A DNA stretch of 64,000 bases. It comes from Thermoanaerobacter thermocopriae JCM 7501. GTDB taxonomy: Bacteria > Bacillota > Thermoanaerobacteria > Thermoanaerobacterales > Thermoanaerobacteraceae. Shown here in pieces: positions 20,783 through 31,279 of the stretch. The first letter of the stretch is position 1; every line of letters begins with the position of its first letter. The position numbers and the translations under genes are program-made. The notes beneath the pieces are model-generated. The model worked only from the letters and a program-made list of their open reading frames with translations, made no database searches and had not been told where the DNA came from. The stretch covers positions 1 to 64,000 of the forward strand of contig NZ_BAZY01000003.1 in the NCBI RefSeq assembly GCF_001310975.1, given 5' to 3'.

Positions 20783-21675
20783 TTACTTCTTCCTTTCGTT
20801 AAAGATCTTTTCCCCATCTCCCTACCATAATAGAATAAATACTGTTGAGCAAAACCAGATAAATCTCCAAACTTATCTATCGCAAATAATTGAATTTCTA
20901 AAGGAGTCCCCTCTCTTTTTAAATACAAATATTCGACAATTCTTTTTATCCATACATCTGTAGGAAAAGTATCGTATCTACCTATAGAATACAAAATAAC
21001 ACAATCTGCAACTTTCGGACCAACCCCGTTTATATTCATAAGAATATCTCTTATCTCATTAGTGCTGTATTCAAACAATTTTAAAAGATCGATCTCTCCA
21101 GAAAAAACTTTAGAAGCCGCATCCAGTATATATTTCGCCCTAAAGCCGCATTTTGTTTTGGCAATTGTGTCTACATCAAACATAACCAATTCTTCTGCTT
21201 TAGGAAAAGTATAATAAATTTTTCCTTTATACTCGATTGGCTCTCCAAAAGAACTGGCGAGATTTTCTATGACTTTTTTTATTTGAGGTATCCTATTGTT
21301 TTGTGAGATTATAAAAGAGACTAAAGTTTCCCATGTGTCTTGGCGTAAAATCCTTATACCTTGCCCATATTGAATTGCTTCTTTTAATATGGGATCTCTT
21401 GAAAGATTTTCTTTTATTTTTTTATAATCCCTTCCTAAATCAAAATAGTCAAACCAAATGTCATAAAAGTCATTTAAATCTGTATTGTCAATTATCAACA
21501 TGTCTTCTTCCAATTTCACGTTTACCACTCTATCGTAAGCAACCCCTGTATAGCTCCCGTCCTCTTCTTCATTCCATCTAAAACACTGTCCGCATTCAAA
21601 AGTCTCCTTAAGATTAAAATCTTCAATCCCCCTTACAATAACCTTTGTCCCCTTTTCTTCCACACTATATTTCAT
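20776..21675 (-). CDS. ogg: 8-oxoguanine DNA glycosylase/AP lyase (Ogg1-type)
   Basis: Base-excision repair enzyme removing oxidised guanine. It has the OGG_N domain (ECGQCFRWN), SFIISQNNRI, and a helix-hairpin-helix with catalytic Lys221 in GVGPKVADC and Asp240 in FPTDVWIKR; both match the invariant residues of Ogg1. About 299 residues if started at the ATG at 21675, which follows GAGGAAG; an ATG at 21690 is also possible. Downstream DUF554 gene overlaps by a few bases. Confidence 0.92.
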   Translation of the reverse strand: MKYSVEEKGTKVIVRGIEDFNLKETFECGQCFRWNEEEDGSYTGVAYDRVVNVKLEEDMLIIDNTDLNDFYDIWFDYFDLGRDYKKIKENLSRDPILKEAIQYGQGIRILRQDTWETLVSFIISQNNRIPQIKKVIENLASSFGEPIEYKGKIYYTFPKAEELVMFDVDTIAKTKCGFRAKYILDAASKVFSGEIDLLKLFEYSTNEIRDILMNINGVGPKVADCVILYSIGRYDTFPTDVWIKRIVEYLYLKREGTPLEIQLFAIDKFGDLSGFAQQYLFYYGREMGKRSLTKGRSKW

Positions 21676-21761
21676 CTTCCTCACCCACATTGAGTTTATT
21701 TACTTACTAAATATCATATTTCTCTGTCCTGTTAATTATTATTATATAATTTTTTCTGTAC

Positions 21762-21787
21762 AAAAAAAGCCGAAAACCGGCTTTTTC
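21762..21787 (-). terminator. Intrinsic terminator
   Basis: AAAAAGCCG, loop AAAA, CGGCTTTTT. It lies downstream of the glutamate-synthase-like gene and before the ogg start, and has T-runs on both strands. Confidence 0.85.
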
Positions 21788-21890
21788 TTAAATAAGTGTA
21801 TAGATATATACCACTTAAAGAATAATTGAAAGAATATTAAAGAAGAAAACATCACAAAAAGAATAGAGGCTCCATGGAGAGACTATTATT

Positions 21891-23531
21891 TTAAGAATTT
21901 AAAATATCTCTCGCAACATCATTTCTTATATCTGTGATAAAGGGTATCCCAGTTTCCCTTTCAGTTTCCCGGTTGACCGAAGCAATATCTTCTCTTGAAA
22001 TTGCTTTTAGAGAAAACTTTCTTGCCCCCGCCATTAGCTGCTGCAAACCTGCAGCCAATTTATCCGCTAAAGTCCATACGGCTATAGCTCCATAAGGTAT
22101 ATTTTTCATTTCATTTTCTCCCACTTTCTTTTTCACCTCATAGTAACCTGCGAAAATTTCCTCTGCTTTGAGGCCGAGCTGAGAAACCGTCGGCGGCAAC
22201 TTGTCCCAATTTCCATTTACCTTGCCTTTCCTTTCCGGATGCAGTACCCCTTCTATATTCGAACCTACAAAGGCTGGTATCATCAATGCTCTTCCCATGC
22301 AAACTAACTTTGTAAATGGTGCTCCCAGGGCAAGGGCTTTAAAAATATGGTCTTCTCTTGCAAAACCACCAGCAAAGGCCATATCAACCACTTTCTGTCC
22401 TTTATTTGCGAGGATTGATGCGTACTCATATGCTTTCGAATGCAGAAGTATAGACGGAACACCCCATGTCTGCATCATATTCCACGGACTCATGCCAGTT
22501 CCGCCGCCTGAACCATCGATTGTGAGTAGATCAAGTTTTGCTTCGGTAGCAAACTTTATGGCCATAGCTAAACTATCCATACTATAGGAGCCAGTTTTTA
22601 ATGTGATTTTTTTATACCCGATTTTTCGCAAGTACTCTACGGTTTTCATAAATTCTTCTCTTACTTCTTCAGGAGAAGACAGATGAGTATATCCGAGTCT
22701 ACTGTGCCTTGCAAAAGATTTTACAGCACCATTTTTAAATCCTTCAACAATTTCAGGCTTTTCTGGATCAGGATCCACGATATAACCCCTCTTTTTTAAG
22801 AAAGTAGCATATTCAATATCCTTAACTTGAATTTCGCCACCAATACTCTTTGCACCTTGTCCCCATTTAAGCTCTATTATTACCTTATCACCGTACTTTT
22901 CAATAACATATTCTGCCACACCATTCCTTAAATCTTCTACATTCACCTGGACAATAATAGCCCCATATCCATCAAAATAACGAAGATAAGTATTTATTCT
23001 TCTGTCTAGTTCCGGTGCTTTTCTAATTCTACCATTTTCTATTACTGCCTCCTTATCAATACCTGCCACATTTTCGCCTATTACTATCGGAAAGCCTACA
23101 AGAGCCGCACCTATAGCTAATGGGTCCCAATACTTTGCTGCAATAAAAGTCGACCCGAGAGCACCAGTCATAATAGGAATTCTTGATTTTGTTTTTTCTT
23201 CACTGCCAAATTCAGTTTCAATATTTACATTTGGGAATATGCAGTCATCAGAAGAATCGGAAATATTTTGGTCCAACCCATAAGCGCCATAATTATACCC
23301 CATTATCCTCAATGAATTGTAAGATACGCCAATAGACGTTGTGTTGTTACTTCCGGCTGTTACCATACCAAAATCTCTAGGATACAACATTTTTCTGCCC
23401 AGAAGACTGGAAAGCCATGTTTCGCACTTCCCCTGGCAATCCGCCATGCAAAGTGTACACAAGCCGGATTCCGATGGATTTCCTCTGTTTACTGTCCCTA
23501 GTACATCATTTGATTTTGACCATATGGTCAT
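21891..23531 (-). CDS. FMN-dependent glutamate synthase-like protein (GltB2/GltS central domain)
   Basis: 546 residues with the FMN-binding TIM barrel of glutamate synthase (SGGGTGMSPW, then GGFAREDHIFKALALGA). It lacks the glutamine amidotransferase domain. The N-terminus carries a Cys cluster, C25-x2-C28-x3-C32-x3-C36 (LCTLCMADCQGKC), likely for an iron-sulfur cluster. The ATG at 23531 is preferred because ACAGGAGG precedes it. Archaeal-type split glutamate synthases use such subunits, but the true reaction is not certain. It is followed upstream by nfnB, a gene often called gltD-like, so a redox link is plausible but unproven. Confidence 0.82.
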   Translation of the reverse strand: MTIWSKSNDVLGTVNRGNPSESGLCTLCMADCQGKCETWLSSLLGRKMLYPRDFGMVTAGSNNTTSIGVSYNSLRIMGYNYGAYGLDQNISDSSDDCIFPNVNIETEFGSEEKTKSRIPIMTGALGSTFIAAKYWDPLAIGAALVGFPIVIGENVAGIDKEAVIENGRIRKAPELDRRINTYLRYFDGYGAIIVQVNVEDLRNGVAEYVIEKYGDKVIIELKWGQGAKSIGGEIQVKDIEYATFLKKRGYIVDPDPEKPEIVEGFKNGAVKSFARHSRLGYTHLSSPEEVREEFMKTVEYLRKIGYKKITLKTGSYSMDSLAMAIKFATEAKLDLLTIDGSGGGTGMSPWNMMQTWGVPSILLHSKAYEYASILANKGQKVVDMAFAGGFAREDHIFKALALGAPFTKLVCMGRALMIPAFVGSNIEGVLHPERKGKVNGNWDKLPPTVSQLGLKAEEIFAGYYEVKKKVGENEMKNIPYGAIAVWTLADKLAAGLQQLMAGARKFSLKAISREDIASVNRETERETGIPFITDIRNDVARDILNS

Positions 23532-23861
23532 TGCAATTACCTCCTGTCTCAATATTTTGTAATTAATTCAATTAAGCTTTTAAAATCTCATTTTTTCGGT
23601 AAATTAGGTTGTTTCAATGTCTAAATAAAGGCCCGTATAATAATACATTTAAGTGCATTTTATCACATTTTTTTCTTTTGTAAAAGTTTTTTTTATTGTA
23701 AGCTTTCTATTTTTTTAATCATTTTAAAAAATATACCCGTTTATGGTATATTTTACAAAACATCTTAATCGTTATGCCATTTCTCATATTATTTGTAAAT
23801 GCTACAAGAAATTTTTGCATAATAATTCATATTTTCTATATTATTTCGATATATATACTGA

Positions 23862-26088
<2,227 letters not shown>

Positions 26089-26089
26089 A

Positions 26090-26920
26090 TCACACACCCT
26101 TTTCTCCAGAATTTGCTTTTTCAATATGCAGATTTTTTACATAAATGTCCATATTGAGGACATTTAAAGCCGTCATATACTCCAATTGTTTTTTTATATT
26201 TTTCATAGCTTCTTTTAAAACAGGCATAATTTGGCATCCATACTTCATTGAAACATCTATTTTTAAAATTATTCCTTCAGGTCTTTTTTCCGTCAAAACT
26301 CTATTAACTTTGTAGACCTCCCTAAACAATATAAGTTCATGAGCCACTATTGAATTTATAACACTTTCAGAAATGGTGTATTTCCCTAAGTAACTGTAAT
26401 TAGGCCTTACTATTGTCTTTTCAAAATAACCACCCTTATTTCTTCTAAATATCCTGAGAGGGTCTAAAAAATAGCCTGAGAACTGCTTTTTAACTTCAAA
26501 TGTTGGAGCAGGGATAACATGCTTCCCCTCCAACAACCGTTTTTCACGGGCTATTTCAATCTGCTTAGGTGGAACTACATCTTCAATATATACCCTTACA
26601 CTCACTGGCGGAAGCCCCAATTTTTCGGCTATAGTATCCACCATTTTATCAGAAGTACCTATTATGAGGATTTTATCAGGTTTTGCTTCTTCAATAGCTT
26701 TTTTTACTTCCTCTACATGCTTAGAATCAGTAAATAATGCTCTTTTTATAGCTCCAATTTTTGTAGCCTCTTTTTTGGCAGAAACCCCTGCAATTATGTT
26801 ATTACCTTTTATTAAAATTCCATCATCAATGATATATCTGATGCCATACTTGCCAGCAATAAAAGAAGCATGATGGCTTTTTCCCGTCCCACTTTCTCCA
26901 ACTAAAGAATAAACTTTCAA
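26090..26920 (-). CDS. P-loop ATPase fused to an Asp23/Gls24-like domain
   Basis: 276 residues. The N-terminus has Walker A GESGTGKSH at about residues 8-16 and a Rossmann-like KILIIGTSDKMVDTIAEKLG. The C-terminal 95 residues (GKYTISESVINSIVAHE, then ILKIDVSMKYG) have the Asp23/Gls24 alkaline-shock pattern. Asp23-like proteins work at the cell envelope; the ATPase part resembles nucleoside-kinase folds. Exact role unknown. It ends two bases from the nfnA start, so it is likely co-transcribed with nfnAB. Confidence 0.75.
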   Translation of the reverse strand: MKVYSLVGESGTGKSHHASFIAGKYGIRYIIDDGILIKGNNIIAGVSAKKEATKIGAIKRALFTDSKHVEEVKKAIEEAKPDKILIIGTSDKMVDTIAEKLGLPPVSVRVYIEDVVPPKQIEIAREKRLLEGKHVIPAPTFEVKKQFSGYFLDPLRIFRRNKGGYFEKTIVRPNYSYLGKYTISESVINSIVAHELILFREVYKVNRVLTEKRPEGIILKIDVSMKYGCQIMPVLKEAMKNIKKQLEYMTALNVLNMDIYVKNLHIEKANSGEKGV

Positions 26921-27166
26921 CAGAGTAACCTCCTAAATAGCAATCTGAAAACCGGCCATTAATCTTTTGAATTGTTTTACAATATTAATTATACGTTTTT
27001 ATATAAATTTTTCAATTACAAAAAACAGTATTGTTATCCCATCTTAAAAAAACCAGCAATGCATACCCCCCGTCCCTATATCCCTTCAATGTTTATTATA
27101 ACTTCCCTTTTCTTTTTAAGTCAAGACAATTCTTGAAATGAGAATATTTCATTTTTAAACACTAAA

Positions 27167-27193
27167 ATAAAAAGTGCCGAAAAGCTCGGCACA
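27167..27193 (-). terminator. Intrinsic terminator after agrD
   Basis: GTGCCGA/TCGGCAC stem with a short loop, followed on the minus strand by TTTTTATTTT. It lies about 80 bases past the agrD stop and closes the peptide transcript. Confidence 0.85.
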
Positions 27194-27272
27194 AAACCAA
27201 TTTAAACTTATCAAAAACTCAGGAAAAATGTTGAAACCCACGAGGAAGGGTAGAAAAGATCTTTGAGATGTA

Positions 27273-27404
27273 TTACTTTTTCTGCAAAGCATTAGGAACT
27301 TGAGGCTTATAAAACCAGCCGATGCAAGCAGGCGTTACAAGTCCCAATGTACCTAAAAATGTAAGCAGTGTTCCTAACAGTGATAGTGGGTGTATCTTTT
27401 TCAT
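27273..27404 (-). CDS. agrD: AgrD-like cyclic-lactone autoinducer prepeptide (43 aa)
   Basis: Short ORF from an ATG at 27404, nine to ten bases after GGGAGGTG. The product has a basic, amphipathic hydrophobic leader (MKKIHPLSLLGTLLTFLG). The core region is PACIGWFYKPQVP, and the tail is charged (NALQKK). The Cys followed by aromatics and then P-x-V-P is the typical AgrD pattern of clostridia. Cys27 would form the (thio)lactone with a C-terminal core residue after AgrB cleavage. It has its own promoter and terminator and lies 254 bases beyond agrB, so it can be expressed separately from the rest of the locus. Confidence 0.9.
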   Translation of the reverse strand: MKKIHPLSLLGTLLTFLGTLGLVTPACIGWFYKPQVPNALQKK

Positions 27405-27435
27405 CACAAATTCACCTCCCACTTAACTTTATTTA

Positions 27436-27500
27436 ATTATACAACATTTAATACCTTTTGTGTGGATTTCGGAACGAAAGTGTCATTTTTGGGAACGAAA
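27436..27500 (-). promoter_or_regulatory. agrD promoter with LytTR-type direct repeats
   Basis: On the minus strand the 9-mer TTTCGTTCC occurs twice, at 27492-27500 and 27471-27479. The copies are exactly 21 bp apart, leaving a 12-bp spacer. That is the geometry of AgrA/LytTR binding sites. A TATAAT -10 box lies at 27436-27441, and the expected -35 position (27459-27464, CACACA) is poor, as expected for an activator-dependent promoter. Binding by the regulator at 29118 is inferred. Confidence 0.7.
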
Positions 27501-27657
27501 ATGCATTTTTCGCCTAAATATATCCAAAGATTTACGAAAAATGCCATTTTTTATGTAAAAAATGAGATATATTCCTTAAAAAACCATAAAATTTTTGTAT
27601 AAAAATATATTATTTACCTATATTTACATAAAAATGCTATAAAAAATAAAAAAATTT

Positions 27658-28206
27658 TTATATCCCTGCTTTTTTTAAAAAAGCATCTGCTATTTCTACA
27701 ATAGTTTCTCCTAAGGTAGTCCTCATAATAGCTTGTAATGTAAAGCCAATAGATATTAAAAATAATACTTTAACGCCAACTATTGTATTTGCAAAAAACA
27801 GAAGAATATTTATGCCAATTAAAAACATGATTACAGCTCTGTAAAATTTATTATTTTTCACCATCACTAAAACTATAAAATATAACAATAAGCTTACAAA
27901 AATTTTAAGGTATAAAGAAAAATGAACGTCTACAAATTTTGCTAAAGCAGAAAAAGGTATAAAATAAAATGCTGTAAAAGTTATACACCTATTATAAGTT
28001 GTGCAATGAGCTCCTCCTGTATTTATTCTCAGAAAAAGAGCTGAAAACATTATTACTGCAGTGTAAAAGCCAATCCCTAATATTAAAGAAATAGCATAAA
28101 CTAAAGTAAATTCAATTATTACCCCTAAAATTAAGCTTATACCATATTGTATTTTTGCCATCTCAATATCCGTCAAATTTTGAGTTTTAAACAGTCTTTG
28201 TGCCAA
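27658..28206 (-). CDS. agrB: AgrB-like prepeptide-processing membrane protease
   Basis: Polytopic membrane cysteine endopeptidase that cleaves and cyclises AgrD. The essential His and Cys are visible as His67 and Cys74 in GGAHCTTYNRC, with the seven-residue spacing of Staphylococcus AgrB. It has about five membrane segments and a family-typical length of about 180-190 residues. The open frame begins with a TTG at 28206. In-frame upstream codons read IEINIEKLAEKLAQ, which matches AgrB N-termini, so the real start is probably near 28236. It would use a non-ATG codon or hide a missing base, overlapping the kinase stop. Confidence 0.93.
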   Translation of the reverse strand: MAQRLFKTQNLTDIEMAKIQYGISLILGVIIEFTLVYAISLILGIGFYTAVIMFSALFLRINTGGAHCTTYNRCITFTAFYFIPFSALAKFVDVHFSLYLKIFVSLLLYFIVLVMVKNNKFYRAVIMFLIGINILLFFANTIVGVKVLFLISIGFTLQAIMRTTLGETIVEIADAFLKKAGI

Positions 28207-28234
28207 CTTCTCAGCTAACTTTTCTATATTAATT

Positions 28235-29098
28235 TCAATCGCCCTCCAAAGAAAATTTAGGAATTTCTACAATAATGTCAAAATAACCTTCCTCGGTTTG
28301 AACATCAATTTCGCCTCTATACTTTTCCACTATATTTCTGACAATATGCAATCCTTCTCCTCTTCTTCTACCCTCTTTTGTAGAAAAGCCTTCTTCAAAA
28401 TAGGTAGATGGTTCTATATCTTTCTGAAAATTATACCTATTCTTTACATGAAATATGTAATCTATTGGATCTTCTTTCAATTCTATAATCATGTATTTAT
28501 CTTTTTCCATTTCATCACAAGCTTCTATTGCATTGTCTATTAAATTTCCTAAAACCGAGACTAAATTAAGCACATGTTTTTTACTGCATTGGATTTGTGT
28601 ATCACACTTAAAATCCACTTCAATCCCTTTGCTTTTAGCATTACTTATTTTCGAATAAAGCAATATATCAATTTCATTTATACCTGTGTTTATTGTCACT
28701 AAATTTTTGTCAATTTCTTCCATGTACGAAAACAAATAACTTTCCAGTTCACTATATCTTTTTTCCTTGACTAATTCAGAAATAACTATCAAATGATTTT
28801 TTATATCGTGGTGATTTTGCCTGTAAATTCGATTTTGTTCTTCTATATATTTAAATTTAATACTATTTATTAAATATTGGCGTTCTTCTTTATTCTTGGC
28901 ATATAGCCCCCTTAACACAAAAATAGAAAGTCCATTCAATATAAAAATCAAAATTCCTATGAAAATCCTGAACAACTCTTGATTTTTGGGTTGAAATACA
29001 TCAAGGCTTTTCATAAAATTGTTATTAACCAGTATTACTATCAATACCATTTGCACTACATAAATCATCATCGCATTTTTGTAACTATCTTTAAACAT
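28235..29098 (-). CDS. agrC: AgrC-like GHKL sensor histidine kinase, short sensor domain
   Basis: 287 residues. Two N-terminal membrane segments (MMIYVVQMVLIVILV and FRIFIGILIFILNGLSIF) precede the kinase core. The phospho-acceptor motif is YRQNHHDIKNHL; the N box is GNLIDNAIEACDE; the G box is GRRRGEGLHIVRN. Classical AgrC has six or seven membrane segments, so the sensor part here is unusually short. The neighbouring four- to five-segment protein at 29853-30311 could supply the missing receptor half. Expected to phosphorylate the LytTR regulator encoded just upstream. Confidence 0.9.
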   Translation of the reverse strand: MFKDSYKNAMMIYVVQMVLIVILVNNNFMKSLDVFQPKNQELFRIFIGILIFILNGLSIFVLRGLYAKNKEERQYLINSIKFKYIEEQNRIYRQNHHDIKNHLIVISELVKEKRYSELESYLFSYMEEIDKNLVTINTGINEIDILLYSKISNAKSKGIEVDFKCDTQIQCSKKHVLNLVSVLGNLIDNAIEACDEMEKDKYMIIELKEDPIDYIFHVKNRYNFQKDIEPSTYFEEGFSTKEGRRRGEGLHIVRNIVEKYRGEIDVQTEEGYFDIIVEIPKFSLEGD

Positions 29099-29117
29099 AA
29101 AACCTCTTCCAATCTAA

Positions 29118-29826
29118 CTATGATCTGTAAATAGCTTTTATTCTCCTCCTAAATTCTTCATACAATTCTTTAGAGAGATAAGCCTTATAATTTGAACCTT
29201 TAAAACATATCTCAAAGGAAGTTCTATTGTTGTCTTTTAATAACTCAACTTTAAAGAGGTTCACTAGAAAAGACCGATTTGTTCTAAAAAACATGTTGCC
29301 GTCTAACAATTCCTCTATTTCCTTTAAAGAATAATCGCATATAAATTTTTCTCTTTGGGTATAAACTATACTCCTTTTTTACTGGCACGAACACAGTAAA
29401 TCTCCTTTGGATTGACAAGCTTTACCCCGTCTTCCGTTTTAAAAGGAACGACATTTTCTATTTCAAAAAGTTTTTCCTTTATCCTCTCTAAAGTTTCTCT
29501 CAGCCTCTTCTCATCAAGAGGTTTCTCAATATAATCAGAGGCATAAAGTTTCACCGCATCTTTTATGTATTCCTCAAAGGAAGTAATAAAATTATCTCCA
29601 GAAAGGGCATGTATTCTCTAATCTTTCTCGCTACCTCAATTCCCGATATTCGTGGTAATCCTATATCTAAAATAGCAACGTTCGGTCTAATTTTAATTAA
29701 TGCTTCTAATGCGTCTTTCCCGTCTCCCGTAGAATATTCAACACTTACGTCTTCTATTGTTAAAAGAATTTTTGTGAGTTCTTTTCTAAAATTTATATCG
29801 TCTTCTGCAACAACTATTCTTAACAT
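29118..29826 (-). CDS. agrA: AgrA-like LytTR response regulator, two apparent frameshifts
   Basis: Receiver domain first (VVAEDDINFR, with phospho-acceptor Asp in VAILDIGLPRISG), then a DNA-binding LytTR domain (NPKEIYCVRASKKGS, MFFRTNRSFLVNL). The frame is broken near 29575 (ATTTTATT lacks one T) and near 29375 (A6 where A7 is needed). Both repairs restore a continuous protein of about 236 residues, the normal length. It should bind the 21-bp-period repeats before agrD. Lies between the kinase gene and the small membrane-protein gene in one operon. Confidence 0.9.
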
Positions 29827-29852
29827 ATAAATTCATCTCCCAATACCTTACT

Positions 29853-30311
29853 CTACTCTGTAAACAAAGAAAGTTTATACTTGCGTATAACAAAAGAAAC
29901 CAATATCGCCGTTAATAATTGGGGTAAAAAACACTCAAATCGCAGGACATAGTCCTTCAATAAAAGTACAGGTTCTAAATCAAGCAAAAATTGAATTGCT
30001 GTAACATTCAGATATTCTATTATTAAGTAAATGGAGACAGCTAAAATAATGCTCATCATCCCTTTAAAAAAGTCCATAACTTTAAATGTCAAAAACAATA
30101 TCATTAAGGTACCGATATAAAGTATAACATTTACAATATAACTACTAATCAATGGTCTTATAAAGTATAATATGAATCCAGTTAACAAGCTCATATACAA
30201 AATCTTCATTGGCAGAAATTCTGCTCCTGCTAAGCCAAATGCAATACTTATTATAACTGCCGCCTCTGGTACTGAAAATAAAAATACTTCCCAAATCGCC
30301 AACTTATCCAT
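29853..30311 (-). CDS. Polytopic membrane protein of the agr-like locus (152 aa)
   Basis: First gene of the presumed agr operon. It consists almost wholly of four to five membrane segments (SVPEAAVIISIAFGLAG, ILYMSLLTGFILYFI, VNVILYIGTLMILFLTF, MMSIILAVSIYLIIEYL). There is a short basic tail (IRKYKLSLFTE) and no kinase motifs. The length and layout resemble the sensor half of AgrC receptors, while the kinase two genes downstream has only two such segments. I propose it as a detached receptor or peptide-handling module; homology alone cannot be judged here. Confidence 0.7.
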   Translation of the reverse strand: MDKLAIWEVFLFSVPEAAVIISIAFGLAGAEFLPMKILYMSLLTGFILYFIRPLISSYIVNVILYIGTLMILFLTFKVMDFFKGMMSIILAVSIYLIIEYLNVTAIQFLLDLEPVLLLKDYVLRFECFLPQLLTAILVSFVIRKYKLSLFTE

Positions 30312-30503
30312 TCTTCTCGCCTTTCTACTTTACATAATCTCAAATATAATTGTAATTTTTATTAATTAGAATGTCAATTAAAAATAAAATCTGACAAGAA
30401 GAACTATATAGACCTCTTACCAGCTTTCTTTTTAGGCATCATATTCTTTTTTCTTCACCTTTTAAAAATATCATAAATTAAAATAGATGGATAGGAAAAT
30501 TTA

Positions 30504-31178
30504 CTATCCATCTATTTTAGCAGTTTCTCCTTTTAACTTTTTAAAAAGCTCCCCTTCATTTAATCTATATGATACAGTAAATAAGCTATCACTTAAATGT
30601 ACATTTTCTAAAATTACATCATCCGGTACCTTTAAATCTATAGGCGAAAAATTCCATATCGCTTTGATTCCTGCTTTCACCAGCCTGTCAGCAATATACT
30701 GAGCATTGTCTTTTGGAATACACAAAATACCGATATCGATTTTGTTGCGAGCAATAAAATCCTCTACAGTTTCTACGTCCATCACTTCAACATCCCTAAT
30801 TTTAAGCCCAAACAATCGTGGATTAATGTCAAAAATACCTTTTAAATTAAAACCGGATTTTTCAAAACTGGTATAATTAGCAATCGCTTGCCCAAGATTT
30901 CCTGCCCCTATGATAATAGTATTGTAGGTTTTATCAAGGCCTAAAATCTTAGTCAAATTATTATAAAGTTCTTCCACATTATAACCATATCCCTGCTGCC
31001 CAAATCCACCAAAATTATTTAAATCTTGCCTAATCTGAGAAGCAGTAACTCCCATTTTTTCGCTTAATTCCCTTGAGGAAATACGTTTTACATCATTTTT
31101 AAGAAGTTCTTCAAGGTATCTATGATATCTTGGGAGCCTTCTTACTACAGCCATTGATACTATGGTCTTTTTGCTCAC
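30504..31178 (-). CDS. rex: Redox-sensing transcriptional repressor Rex
   Basis: NADH/NAD ratio sensor that represses fermentation and hydrogen-metabolism genes. An N-terminal winged helix (RELSEKMGVTASQIRQDL, NNFGGFGQQGYGYNV) precedes a Rossmann domain (IIIGAGNLGQAIANY). The normal length is about 224 residues. The GTG at 31178 is chosen because GAGGTGAGG lies just before it; another GTG at 31187 is in frame. No clear Rex palindrome was found beside the gene. Monocistronic, between the agr-like locus and motAB. Confidence 0.95.
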   Translation of the reverse strand: MSKKTIVSMAVVRRLPRYHRYLEELLKNDVKRISSRELSEKMGVTASQIRQDLNNFGGFGQQGYGYNVEELYNNLTKILGLDKTYNTIIIGAGNLGQAIANYTSFEKSGFNLKGIFDINPRLFGLKIRDVEVMDVETVEDFIARNKIDIGILCIPKDNAQYIADRLVKAGIKAIWNFSPIDLKVPDDVILENVHLSDSLFTVSYRLNEGELFKKLKGETAKIDG

Positions 31179-31279
31179 TGTCCTCACCTCATTCTACTAT
31201 GTAATTGAATTATATAATATTGTAAATTTTTTGTCAATAAAATAAAAACATAGTAGAATATGAGGAATTATAAAATTTT

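Noticed and set aside
27390-27602. Plus-strand 70-codon ORF over the agrD promoter
   Set aside because: It overlaps agrD's start and LytTR repeats, has low-complexity content and no ribosome site.
31178-31260. Rex operator upstream of rex
   Set aside because: The AT-rich region has no convincing TTGTTAA-N4-TTAACAA-type palindrome.
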